Assembly (NCBI GenBank): GCA_016870355.1 | Contig: VGBR01000007.1 | Location: 82,957 to 146,956 of the forward strand | From: Actinomycetota bacterium | GTDB taxonomy: Bacteria > Actinomycetota > Acidimicrobiia > IMCC26256 > PALSA-555 | Direction of reading: 5' to 3' | Length of the DNA stretch: 64,000 bases | Shown here: positions 1-7,734 of the stretch, in pieces | Layout of the letters: each line of letters begins with the position of its first letter | How positions within the stretch are numbered: the stretch's first letter is position 1 | Notes under the pieces: generated by a model | Databases searched by the model: none | What the model was told of the DNA's origin: nothing | The model's input: the letters and a program-made list of their open reading frames with translations, nothing else | Translations under genes and position numbers: made by a program

Positions 1-33
1 AGCGGGAACGGCGGGGCACCGCCCTCGGCGAAC

Positions 34-49
34 CTGACTACCGTGTCAG
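34..49. promoter_or_regulatory. Inverted repeat upstream of P450, candidate operator
   Basis: The sequence CTGAC-TACCGT-GTCAG is a perfect 5-bp dyad about 25 bases before the P450 start. Two similar dyads lie upstream of the ABC importer (40616-40630) and an amidohydrolase (46652-46666). The spacing and symmetry resemble TetR-type sites controlling acyl-CoA or xenobiotic genes, but no regulator is identified. Confidence 0.4.
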
Positions 50-74
50 CACACGGGGCCATGGGGAGGGGAAC

Positions 75-1271
75 GTGACCACGAGTGAAGCCGACGCACC
101 CCAGTTCGATGTCGACGTCGACTTCCTGACCGGGCAGCCCTACCCGCTGTGGGCGCAGGCGCGCGGCGAGTGCCCGGTCTTCCAGACGCACTCGACGATG
201 GGGTTCACGGATCGCCCGACCTTCGTCGTCACCCGATTCGCCGATGTCGAACGAGTGCTGCGCGACACCGAGCACATCTCCTCGTCGATCAACGCCGAGC
301 ACATCGGCCAGTACATGGGCGAGCTCATCCTGGCGATGGATGGGCAGGAGCACCGTTCGTACCGCGGTCTCGTTGCGCACGCGTTCCGGGCGTCGCAGCT
401 GGAGAAGTGGGACGACGCGCTCGTGCGCCCCACGATCGAGCGGCTGCTCGACGGGATCGCTCCGCTCGGCAAGGCCGATCTCGCGCAGGCAATCACGAGC
501 AAGTACCCGGTACAGGTGATCTGCGGAATCGTCGGCGTGCCATTGGAGGATGCGGCGCAGTTCCACCAGTGGTCGGAGCTCATCAACGGTGGGCCGATGC
601 ACCCAGAAGAGGGGATGGCCGCGTCGCGGGCGATGCGCGACTACCTGGCACCCATCGTCGAGGACCGTCGTGTCAACCCGACAGGCGACCTCATCAGCGA
701 TCTCGTGCATGCCGAGATCGACGGGCAGAAGCTGACCGACGAGAAGATCTACGGCTTCCTGCGCTTGCTGCTGCCTGCTGGCGCGGAGACGACCTTTCGC
801 GTGATGGGCAATGCGCTCGTCGCGTTGCTCACCCATCCCGACGTCATGCAGCGCGTGATCGCCGACCGATCGCTCATGCCCGCGGTGATCGAGGAGACGT
901 TGCGCTGGGAGACGTCGGTCACGCAGGTGAGCCGCTGCGCGACCGAAGACCTCGAGGTCGGTGGCTGCCCGATTCCGAAGGGTGCGGCGGTGAGCGTGAT
1001 CACCGGATCGGCCAACCGTGACACCGAACGCTTCGATCACGCGGACGAGTTCGACATCGACCGACCGACGGCGAACCACATGGCGTTCGGCACTGGCCAG
1101 CACCAGTGCCTCGGCATGCACCTCGCGCGCCTCGAGCTGCGTGTCGGACTCGACAGCATCCTTTCGAGGCTTCCGAACCTGCGCCTCGACCCCGATCAAC
1201 CACCGCCCGAGATCATGGGTCTGGCGTTCCGCGGTCCAGAGTCGATCCCGGTCCTGTTCGACCCGAGCTGA
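75..1271 (+). CDS. Cytochrome P450
   Basis: Soluble bacterial P450 monooxygenase of 398 residues, a normal length for the class. The heme-binding signature FGTGQHQCLG lies at residues 338-347 with Cys345 as the axial ligand. The I-helix oxygen-activation motif AGAETT is at 235-240 and the K-helix ExxR at 274-277. The GTG start is preceded by the purine-rich Shine-Dalgarno GGGGAGGGG. The substrate cannot be read from sequence; in this kind of genome such enzymes often oxidise fatty acids, steroids or terpenes, which is inference. No ferredoxin or ferredoxin reductase gene is adjacent, so redox partners must be encoded elsewhere. A CTGAC/GTCAG dyad upstream suggests repressor control. Confidence 0.95.
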   Translation: MTTSEADAPQFDVDVDFLTGQPYPLWAQARGECPVFQTHSTMGFTDRPTFVVTRFADVERVLRDTEHISSSINAEHIGQYMGELILAMDGQEHRSYRGLVAHAFRASQLEKWDDALVRPTIERLLDGIAPLGKADLAQAITSKYPVQVICGIVGVPLEDAAQFHQWSELINGGPMHPEEGMAASRAMRDYLAPIVEDRRVNPTGDLISDLVHAEIDGQKLTDEKIYGFLRLLLPAGAETTFRVMGNALVALLTHPDVMQRVIADRSLMPAVIEETLRWETSVTQVSRCATEDLEVGGCPIPKGAAVSVITGSANRDTERFDHADEFDIDRPTANHMAFGTGQHQCLGMHLARLELRVGLDSILSRLPNLRLDPDQPPPEIMGLAFRGPESIPVLFDPS

Positions 1272-1384
1272 ATCGGATCGTTCTACAGGGGCCCGATCGT
1301 CTTCGCGATAGCTAGGGCGAAGTCACCGCGACCATCACGCTGATCGCTCGTCGATGCCGGCGGGGCGCGCGTCCGCAGCGTCGC

Positions 1385-1843
1385 TCACCGCAGGTTCTTC
1401 GCGTAGCAACGGCTCAGGGGTGAGCTCTTGTAGACGCCGTAGGGCTCGATCGACTCGTAGCCGTCTGCTTCGTACAGAGCGATCGCCTCGGGTTGTGCCG
1501 TGCCGGTCTCGAGGATGAGTCGTTGGTAGCCCACCGCGCGTGCGGTCGTCTCGAGCTCGGCCAACACTGCTTGCGCGACGCCGCGTCGGCGCGCCGCTTC
1601 GGCGACGAACATTCGCTTGATCTCGCCAGTGGAGTCGTCGATCCGCCTGAGGCCGCCGCAGCCGACTGCATCGTCGTCGAGCCACGCGACGATGAACGTG
1701 CCGCTGGGCGGCGCGAGCTGATCGGGATGCAGGCCGTCGTGCTCGTCTTCGGCGCCGTACCGAACCACGAGCTCATCGAGCAACGCCTGCGCCAACGTGG
1801 TTCCTGGCGCCTCGTCGATCCTTGCTACTTGCAGCGTCAGCAT
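1385..1843 (-). CDS. GNAT family N-acetyltransferase
   Basis: Probable acetyl-CoA-dependent N-acetyltransferase of 152 residues. The chosen ATG gives the N-terminus MLTLQVARIDEAPG; the frame stays open upstream through a non-coding-looking hairpin region, so the longer version is rejected. The core has the expected order: the strand GEIKRMFVAEAARRRGVAQAVL, with the R-R-x-G-x-A acetyl-CoA pyrophosphate loop, then the helix and TAQPEAIALYEADGYESIEPYG near the C-terminus. The family is broad, so the substrate is unknown. It reads towards the P450 on the opposite strand and follows a hairpin that probably ends the MBL transcript. Confidence 0.85.
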   Translation of the reverse strand: MLTLQVARIDEAPGTTLAQALLDELVVRYGAEDEHDGLHPDQLAPPSGTFIVAWLDDDAVGCGGLRRIDDSTGEIKRMFVAEAARRRGVAQAVLAELETTARAVGYQRLILETGTAQPEAIALYEADGYESIEPYGVYKSSPLSRCYAKNLR

Positions 1844-1924
1844 GGGAGTACTCGGTTCGCCGCGGGCCGGCTTGGCCGGTCCGCAACACACTTCGTTGCG
1901 TACCCAGTTGCGTCGGGAGGGGCC

Positions 1925-1950
1925 GGCGGGGAGGGCCTGCCCTCCCCGCC
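1925..1950 (-). terminator. Strong hairpin after the MBL gene
   Basis: An 11-bp perfect stem, GGCGGGGAGGG with CCCTCCCCGCC, closes on a 4-base loop (CCTG). It begins 3 bases beyond the stop codon of the MBL gene at 1954. There is no clear U tract, as is common in high-GC actinobacteria. A second 7-bp hairpin follows at 1864-1882, before the GNAT gene. Confidence 0.65.
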
Positions 1951-1953
1951 ATG

Positions 1954-2676
1954 TCACCCGAACATCATCCGCCATTGCTCGAGGGTGGGGAGACGGAACA
2001 CGTAGTTGCGCTGTCGGGTCTCGCCCATCGTGGCGGACGCCTCGGGGGAGTAGAGGTGGCCCGGATACAGCACGGTGTCGTCGGGCACGACTGCGAGGCG
2101 CTGCGTGAGGCTGAAGTACATCTCGTCGGGATCGGCGGTTGGAAGATCAGTGCGCCCACACCCGTCGAGGAACAGCGTGTCGCCAGCGATGAGCTTGCCG
2201 TCGACGACGAAGCACTGGCTTCCCGACGTGTGACCGGGGGTGTGCATCAGCGTGACCTCGATGTCGCCGGCCATCACCGTGTCGCCGCTTTCGTGGAGCA
2301 CGAGGTCGGAGTCGGAGACTCCCGTGAACTTCTTCAACCACTCGGCTTCCGGCGCCTGGATGTGCACCGGTGCCGACACGTCGTCGCGTCCGATGATGTC
2401 GGTGATCCCCTCGATCGGGTAGCCCATCAAGTCGCCACCGACATGGTCGGCATGCCAGTGCGTCGCGAGCACTCCCGTCAGCCGCAGCCCGTCGGCAGCC
2501 AGCAGGTCGATGAGCTCACCCGCGCCGTACGCAGGGTCAACGGCGAGCGCCTCACCCTTCTCGCGGTCGCCGATCAGGTACACGAAGTTGACCATCTGGC
2601 GCGCGACTGGATCGCTCTGTGCGAAGTCGCGGCCGGACAGGAGCTGACGAAAGTAGAGGCGGTCGGTATCGCCCAT
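1954..2676 (-). CDS. MBL-fold hydrolase, glyoxalase II / persulfide dioxygenase-like
   Basis: Metallo-beta-lactamase-fold protein of 240 residues. Metal ligands are visible: HxHxDH at residues 73-78 (THWHADHVGG), His149 in TPGHTSG, Asp166 in AGDTLF and His207 in YPGHLYS. DTLFLDGCGRTDL and the C-terminal arrangement are typical of the glyoxalase II/ETHE1 branch, which hydrolyses glutathione-type thioesters or oxidises persulfides. In an actinobacterium the thiol would more likely be mycothiol; this is inference. The ATG start (MGDTDRLYFRQLL) is used because the upstream open frame overlaps the SDR. It lies 10 bases after that SDR, so the two are probably co-transcribed. Confidence 0.85.
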   Translation of the reverse strand: MGDTDRLYFRQLLSGRDFAQSDPVARQMVNFVYLIGDREKGEALAVDPAYGAGELIDLLAADGLRLTGVLATHWHADHVGGDLMGYPIEGITDIIGRDDVSAPVHIQAPEAEWLKKFTGVSDSDLVLHESGDTVMAGDIEVTLMHTPGHTSGSQCFVVDGKLIAGDTLFLDGCGRTDLPTADPDEMYFSLTQRLAVVPDDTVLYPGHLYSPEASATMGETRQRNYVFRLPTLEQWRMMFG

Positions 2677-2686
2677 ATGGGTCCGC

Positions 2687-3481
2687 TCAGTCCTTGCCCA
2701 TCTGCGCGACGGCGTCGAGGAACGCGTCGCAGTTGCTCGTCTTGCCAACGACGATGTCGTACTGGCGTCCGACTCCACCAGGCATGTCAGGTGGCACGTA
2801 GTACTCGAAGCCGTCACCTTCGATCGCTTCGCAGATGCTCGCCGCACACTCTGCGGCGGGAACGAAGGGGCCGCCGTACTTGGCCGGGTCGTTGTCGGGC
2901 AGATCCCAGATCTCGGTCTCGATCGGACCGGGGAGCGCGAGCTTCACCTCGACGCCGGTGCCGTGAAGGTCGATCGCCATGACCTCGGTCCATCCGCACA
3001 GCGCGAACTTCGACGCGCAGTACGCACCCTCGTGGATGATCCCGAGGCGACCGCCCATGCTCGACACGTTCACGACACATCCGCGGTCGCGCTCCAACCA
3101 GCGCGGGAGCAGGGTCAGCGTCATCCGCACCGGCGAGGTGAAGTTCACCCGCATGACGGTGTCGACCTCTTCTTTGGTGAGTCGCTCCATCGGCGTGCGC
3201 TTGGGGATTGCCGCGTTGTTCACCAAGCAGTCGAGCCCATCGAATGCTTCCCACGCTTCGAGTGCGACCCGCTCCGCCGCATCGAGGTCGCCGAGGTCCG
3301 TGGCCCAGAGCCGTGAGTCGGGGGCGTGCTCCTGACACGTCGCGAGCACTTCCTCGAGCCGGTCCTTGCGCCGGGCGACGATGCCGACGGTCGCACCCTT
3401 CTCAGCCAGCATCGGCGCCAGCGCGGCACCGATTCCGGACGACGCGCCGGTGACAAGGATGCTGGAACCTTCGATCTGCAC
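2687..3481 (-). CDS. SDR family oxidoreductase
   Basis: Classical NAD(P)-dependent short-chain dehydrogenase of 264 residues. The cofactor-binding glycine motif TGASSGIG is at residues 11-18, followed by the NNA motif in CLVNNAAIP, a catalytic Ser in VVNVSSMGG and the YCASK active-site pair, then the LALPGPIETE stretch. The Rossmann fold is complete. The substrate is unknown; the C-terminus (PPDMPGGVGRQYDIVVGK) is longer than in minimal classical SDRs. It is first in a two-gene minus-strand unit with the MBL hydrolase. Confidence 0.9.
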   Translation of the reverse strand: MQIEGSSILVTGASSGIGAALAPMLAEKGATVGIVARRKDRLEEVLATCQEHAPDSRLWATDLGDLDAAERVALEAWEAFDGLDCLVNNAAIPKRTPMERLTKEEVDTVMRVNFTSPVRMTLTLLPRWLERDRGCVVNVSSMGGRLGIIHEGAYCASKFALCGWTEVMAIDLHGTGVEVKLALPGPIETEIWDLPDNDPAKYGGPFVPAAECAASICEAIEGDGFEYYVPPDMPGGVGRQYDIVVGKTSNCDAFLDAVAQMGKD

Positions 3482-3514
3482 GGCGGCAAGGTACCACCCG
3501 TCCGCGACCGCTCC

Positions 3515-4117
3515 TCAGGCTTGTTCGGCCTCCGCGCGCGCGGCGACGAGTTCGGGAACGGTGTTGAGTCGTTCGAGGAAGTAGACGTAGAAGTCGCCTT
3601 GCGTCTCGTTCGTCGCTCCGTACTCGTTTGCAGTCGCGATCAGGTCGGTGAGCGTCACGGTGTCCCAATCGACGGCATTCAGCCCCTTGCGCGTCACGAA
3701 GATCTGCGTGACCGCGGGTGGTTCCTCGCTCGCGTCCACCGACGGAAGCGGTTCGAGGCACACATCGAAGCTCTTCAGTCCCTTCCACTTCTTGTAGACG
3801 AGCGGAAGGAACACCCGTGCGGAATCGGCGAACGCGGCGACGTACTCCTCGTCGGTGAACGTGTCGCCAGTGGGCTCCAGATAGATCGCGAGGTGGCGGC
3901 CCTTGGGATCGATCGCGTACGAGTCGAGGTTCTGGAGTCGCGCGCGCGTAACCTCGAAGCCCATGTCCTCGACCTTGGGATCGAAGATGCGCGCCAAGTC
4001 CTCGCGGTCGGGCGGCGGCAAGCGACGTTCCGACACGTACGCTCCCGCGCGCACCGCGGCCACGATCCCGGTCACGACCAAGACCAGCGCGACGACGCGC
4101 CGCCGGAAACGGGTCAC
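3515..4117 (-). CDS. Membrane-anchored or exported protein of unknown function
   Basis: A 200-residue protein not recognised as any named family. The N-terminus MTRFRRR followed by a hydrophobic stretch (VVALVLVVTGIVAAVRAGAY) looks like a signal anchor or uncleaved signal peptide, placing the rest outside the membrane. The remainder is a mixed alpha/beta soluble domain without recognisable catalytic motifs. Its GTG start overlaps the stop of the L,D-transpeptidase by 4 bases (GTGA), so the two are translationally coupled. A cell-envelope role beside the transpeptidase is a reasonable inference only. Confidence 0.7.
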   Translation of the reverse strand: MTRFRRRVVALVLVVTGIVAAVRAGAYVSERRLPPPDREDLARIFDPKVEDMGFEVTRARLQNLDSYAIDPKGRHLAIYLEPTGDTFTDEEYVAAFADSARVFLPLVYKKWKGLKSFDVCLEPLPSVDASEEPPAVTQIFVTRKGLNAVDWDTVTLTDLIATANEYGATNETQGDFYVYFLERLNTVPELVAARAEAEQA

Positions 4118-4860
4118 GCGAGGATCTCCACCGGCGTTCCGAGTGGCAGCACTGGCACCAGCTTGGTGATGCTGTCGTTCTTCATGCGGACGCAGCCAGC
4201 GGTCACGCTTTGGCCGAGCACCGATTCGTCATTGTTGCCGTGGATGCCTAGCTCGCCGTCGCCGCCGTTGAAAGAGGTCAGCACGTCGGAGTAGCCGGAC
4301 AACGGGTAGGCGTACGGCCCGTAGACGGTGTTCGGTTTCGGCGCTCTCAGCAGCACGCGCAGGTAGTAGGTACCGGGTGGCGTCGGGGTCTCGGGCTTGC
4401 CGACGGCCACGGTTTCCTGCAGGAACACCGCGCCCGCGTTGTACACGGTGATCAGATGCTTGCTCAGCTCGACGACGATCTTGTACGGCGTCTGGGTCAT
4501 GTTCACGTCACTTGTCTTGATCCACCCGGTCGTGCCGTTCGGTCGGACGGGTAGGTACACCTCGAGCCAGTCGGCGATGTGGTCCTTGACGAGGAACACC
4601 TGCTTGACCGGCTTGTCCTTCTCGTCGTTCACGTACCAGGGGCTGAACAACCGTCGCGAGGGTTCGCTCGCGCCCGGCCAGTCGTAGATGCCGACGACCG
4701 ACACGCGCGCTTCCGCAACCAGCGAGATGTAGGACGGCAGCGTCGTCGTCGTGCTCGGCGCGGGCCCCTTGTCGGCCGAGAGGGTCGGTCGCTCGTCGGC
4801 GCCCGAGCATGCAGAGATGCTCAGGGCGAGCGCGGCCAAGAGGAGGGAGAACCGGCGCAC
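4114..4860 (-). CDS. L,D-transpeptidase (YkuD) lipoprotein
   Basis: Cell-wall cross-linking enzyme of 248 residues acting outside the membrane. The N-terminus (VRRFSLLLAALALSISAC) is a lipoprotein signal peptide with a lipobox ending in Cys. A Thr/Pro linker, an SH3-like region (DWLEVYLPVRPNGTTGWIK) and then a YkuD domain follow. The catalytic signature is intact: His207 in LGIHGNNDE and Cys223 in TAGCVRM. Such enzymes form 3-3 cross-links between meso-diaminopimelate residues. The GTG start fits the signal peptide; the longer open frame upstream has no signal. It is coupled to the downstream exported protein through a 4-base overlap. Confidence 0.9.
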   Translation of the reverse strand: MRRFSLLLAALALSISACSGADERPTLSADKGPAPSTTTTLPSYISLVAEARVSVVGIYDWPGASEPSRRLFSPWYVNDEKDKPVKQVFLVKDHIADWLEVYLPVRPNGTTGWIKTSDVNMTQTPYKIVVELSKHLITVYNAGAVFLQETVAVGKPETPTPPGTYYLRVLLRAPKPNTVYGPYAYPLSGYSDVLTSFNGGDGELGIHGNNDESVLGQSVTAGCVRMKNDSITKLVPVLPLGTPVEILA

Positions 4861-4882
4861 GAGGGGTGATCGTAGTGAAGGG

Positions 4883-5371
4883 TCAGGCCCGTTCTTCGCG
4901 CGTGCCGAAGTGGGCGGTTCGACCGTTCCAAAGCTCGGATTCCATGCGCCGGGCCTGCGCTGCGAATGGCTCGAGACCGAAGGCCCGGCGCCGCTCGTCA
5001 AGGCCGTCGAGGGCCTCGATCGGCCACGGCGCGATCCCGTCGTCACCAGCCGCGACGAACTGCGAACCGAACTTCTGTGGTCGCCCTTCCGCCATGCAGA
5101 TGCGGTCGACCAAGCACGCGTAGTGCGACGGATCCGCGTCGCCACCGTCGACTGCGGCTTCCAGGTGGCCGAGCGCGCGCCGCTGGAGGTCCGTGTCCGC
5201 AAGTTGCACGATCAACCATGCGGCGTGCTCACCATCAGGGCCGACAAGTGTGCGGCCCGGCCAGGCATCGAAGTCGTCGAGGACCGCCCACACCCGATCG
5301 GCGCCACGGGGGTCGTCGGGATGCTCGGCCAACCGCAGCAGCTCGGCGCGCAGGGCCTCGTCTCGGGCCAT
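4883..5371 (-). CDS. DUF6624 domain-containing protein
   Basis: Cytoplasmic protein of 162 residues matching the DUF6624 pattern: an acidic N-terminal helix, WPGRTLVGPDGEHAAWLIVQ with its AAWL-Q core, the repeat-like helix DLQRRALGHLEAAV, CLVDRICMAEGRPQKFGSQF, and the terminal PWPIEALDGLDERRRAFGL. The biochemical function of this family is not established. The ATG giving MARDEALRAELLRL fits the family N-terminus. It is divergent from the MFS gene, with about 64 bases between the start codons. Confidence 0.8.
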   Translation of the reverse strand: MARDEALRAELLRLAEHPDDPRGADRVWAVLDDFDAWPGRTLVGPDGEHAAWLIVQLADTDLQRRALGHLEAAVDGGDADPSHYACLVDRICMAEGRPQKFGSQFVAAGDDGIAPWPIEALDGLDERRRAFGLEPFAAQARRMESELWNGRTAHFGTREERA

Positions 5372-5435
5372 CGATCGAGGATAGGCAGCCATTTCGAGGG
5401 GTCGGAACGCGTGGCCCCTCGGTAGGGTCGAGCGC

Positions 5436-6716
5436 ATGGCGCTGCACCCTCCCGAACCAGCGCCTGAGGACGCGACCGATGCGCTCGTCGACGGCGATCG
5501 CGTCTTCGCTCGTGGCACGGCGCAGGCCGCCCTCTCGCACCGGACGTTCCGCATCGTCTGGGGTGGCACGTTCGCATCGAACATCGGCAGCTGGATGCAG
5601 AACGTGCTGCTCGGCGCGTACGCGCTCCGCTTGACGCATTCGGCCACCTACGTCGGGCTGCTGTTCTTCGCGCAGCTCGGCCCGCTCTTGTTCCTCTCGA
5701 ACGTCGGCGGCGTGCTCGCCGACCTCTTCGACCGCCGCGTCCTCTTGCTCTGGGCCCAAGCCCAGCAGCTCGTGTTCTCCGTCGTCCTCGCCGTGGTGGC
5801 GACATCGGACCACCCGTCGCGAGTGGTCCTGTTCGTGTGCGTGCTGTTGATCGGAATCGGGAACGCGCTTGGAGCGCCGGCACTGAGCGCCATCCTCCCG
5901 ACGCTCGTGCCGAAGGCAGATTTGCCTGGCGCGGTGTCGCTCCAGTCGGTGCAGATGAACCTCTCGCGGGTGATCGGTCCGGCGATCGGTGCCGCGCTCT
6001 ACACGACGGTCGGCGTTGCGCCAGTGTTCGGCCTCAACGCCGCCACCTACCTGTTCGCGATCGTCGCGCTGGTCTCGGTGGACTATCCGCGTCGACCTCC
6101 CACGCGCACTGACGTGTCCCTGCGGGCCCGGCTGGGGGAGGGCTTCGCGATCGTCCGTCGCGACCCGCTCGTACGCAGGCTGATGATCACGTTGTTCTCG
6201 ATGTCGTTCTTCTCGCTCGCGTTCGTCGGGCTGATGCCAGTCATCGCGAAGGTCAACCTCGGGATCCCGCCGAAGAGCATCGACTACGGCGTGCTGTACG
6301 GAGCGTTCGGCTTGGGCGCCGCATTCGGAGCCGTGAGCGTCGGCACATGGTTCGCCCAGATCTCGAAGGCACGCCTCGTGCGTCCGGGGATGCTCGCGTT
6401 CGCCGGATTGCTTGCCGCGTTCGCGTTGGTGCGCACACCATGGGCTGGCTTCGTGTTGGCGCCGATCCTCGGGTACGCGTACTTCCTCGTGATCACGTCG
6501 ATGTCGACGGTGCTCCAGAGTCACATCGATGATGCCGTCCGCGGTCGGGTGATCGCGCTCTGGATCATGGGGTTCGGTGGGACGGTGCCGCTCGGGGTGC
6601 TCGCAGGCGGTCTCCTCGAAGAGGTCACCTCGATCACCTTCGTCCTGCTCGTGGGTGCGGTCGCGGCAGTCGTGCTCGCGGCGTACGCCGACCTCGAATC
6701 GGTCGCGGCTGACTAA
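5436..6716 (+). CDS. MFS transporter (EntS/MFS_3-like exporter)
   Basis: Inner-membrane major facilitator of 426 residues with about 12 predicted hydrophobic segments. The N-terminal half (SHRTFRIVWGGTFASNIGSWMQ) and the following LLFFAQLGPLLFLSNVGGVLADLFDRR, carrying the MFS loop 2-3 basic motif, are typical of the EntS-type group. Members export siderophores, drugs or small metabolites by proton antiport. No biosynthetic cluster is adjacent, so the substrate is unknown. Its stop codon (TAA) overlaps the end of a small antisense remnant on the other strand. Confidence 0.88.
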   Translation: MALHPPEPAPEDATDALVDGDRVFARGTAQAALSHRTFRIVWGGTFASNIGSWMQNVLLGAYALRLTHSATYVGLLFFAQLGPLLFLSNVGGVLADLFDRRVLLLWAQAQQLVFSVVLAVVATSDHPSRVVLFVCVLLIGIGNALGAPALSAILPTLVPKADLPGAVSLQSVQMNLSRVIGPAIGAALYTTVGVAPVFGLNAATYLFAIVALVSVDYPRRPPTRTDVSLRARLGEGFAIVRRDPLVRRLMITLFSMSFFSLAFVGLMPVIAKVNLGIPPKSIDYGVLYGAFGLGAAFGAVSVGTWFAQISKARLVRPGMLAFAGLLAAFALVRTPWAGFVLAPILGYAYFLVITSMSTVLQSHIDDAVRGRVIALWIMGFGGTVPLGVLAGGLLEEVTSITFVLLVGAVAAVVLAAYADLESVAAD

Positions 6717-6856
6717 CGCTGCTCGCGCACCGCCAACAGCGATCGCTTGTACGGGCCATCGATCATCGCGGTCACAGTCGGCAACAGTTCAGGGCGAAGG
6801 TTCCACACCTGCTTCGGTGGACCGCCCGGGCCGTCCGGCACGTCGATGCGTGACAC
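6713..6856 (-). pseudogene. N-terminal remnant, carboxymuconolactone decarboxylase-like family
   Basis: Only 47 residues are open from a GTG at 6856 to a TAG. The sequence VSRIDVPDGPGGPPKQVWNLRPELLPTV continuing to YKRSLLAVREQR resembles the first third of CMD/AhpD-like proteins in actinobacteria, which begin with an R-I/V-x-x-P-D stretch and carry an LPxRERE-type helix. The conserved CxxxH core that follows in full-length members is missing because the frame stops at the MFS 3' end. This looks like a truncated 5' remnant. It could instead be a genuine micro-ORF. Confidence 0.4.
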
Positions 6857-6911
6857 GCCACCGAGCCTAGAGTCGGCGCCCCGCACCGCGGACGTGAACG
6901 AGGGGGAAGTC

Positions 6912-7727
6912 ATGCGTGCCGAAGGAACTGCACTGGTCACCGGCGCGAGTCGCGGCATCGGTCAGGGCGTGGCCCTCGAGCTGGCCCGGCGTGGGTTCGA
7001 CGTCGTGGCAACGATGCGCAACCCCGACGACGGGGCCGACCTCGCGACGACATTGGGCGATGCCGCAGGTTCATTGCGAGTCGAACGGCTCGACGTCACC
7101 GATGCGCAAGCGTTCGACATGCCGTCGCCGCTGCGAGTCGTCGTCAACAACGCGGGCGTCGAGAAGGCGCACCCGCCGTTCGAGGCGACCCCGATGCGGC
7201 TGTGGCGTGAGATGTACGAGACCAACGTGTTCGGCCTCATCGACGTGACAGCCCGCGCCATCCCCGCGCTGCGCGCCGCTGGTGGCGGTGTGGTGTGCAA
7301 CGTGACGTCGTCGTCGATCCTGGCACCCGTGCCGTTCTACGGGCCCTACCGCTCGAGCAAGGCCGCCGTCAGCGCGATCGGCGAGTCGCTGCGCGCCGAG
7401 CTCGCGCCGTTCGGCATTCGAGTGCTGGAGATCATGCCCGGACCGATCGACACCGACATGCTCGAGGGATCCGACCGCGCGCCCGAAGCCATCGACTTCG
7501 ACGGCTATCGCGAGATGGCTGAGCGCTACTACGAAGGTCGAAAGGCAGTGGAGGGTCAGGTCACCTCGACCGAGGACGCCGCGAACGCCATCGCCGATGC
7601 GATCCTCGATGACGACGCGCCTTTGCGCGTGGGTTGCGATCCGCTCGCCGTAGGGATGATCCAGGGCTGGCGCGCGTCCAGCGACGAAGACTTCATGAAG
7701 GCGATGCTGCCGAGCTGGACGGGCTAG
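6912..7727 (+). CDS. SDR family oxidoreductase
   Basis: Short-chain dehydrogenase of 271 residues. TGASRGIGQG gives the NAD(P)-binding motif, VVVNNAGVEKAHPPFE the NNAG motif, CNVTSSSILAPVP the catalytic Ser region, and YGPYRSSKAAV the YxxxK pair. The ATG at 6912 follows the Shine-Dalgarno GAGGGGGAAG. The tail (EDAANAIADAILDDDAPLRVGCDPLA) resembles SDRs that act on retinol- or steroid-like substrates, but the assignment is loose. It stands alone and is convergent with the muralytic gene. Confidence 0.88.
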   Translation: MRAEGTALVTGASRGIGQGVALELARRGFDVVATMRNPDDGADLATTLGDAAGSLRVERLDVTDAQAFDMPSPLRVVVNNAGVEKAHPPFEATPMRLWREMYETNVFGLIDVTARAIPALRAAGGGVVCNVTSSSILAPVPFYGPYRSSKAAVSAIGESLRAELAPFGIRVLEIMPGPIDTDMLEGSDRAPEAIDFDGYREMAERYYEGRKAVEGQVTSTEDAANAIADAILDDDAPLRVGCDPLAVGMIQGWRASSDEDFMKAMLPSWTG

Positions 7728-7734
7728 CGCGGAT

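Noticed and set aside
140..1021. Long overlapping open frames on both strands across the P450 gene (and similarly across most genes)
   Set aside because: High G+C removes stop codons from all frames; these lack family similarity, have Arg/Ser/Pro-biased composition and overlap a well-supported gene.
1301..1322. CTTCGC...GCGAAG hairpin after the P450 gene
   Set aside because: Six-bp stem with a 10-base loop and no U tract; too weak to call a terminator.
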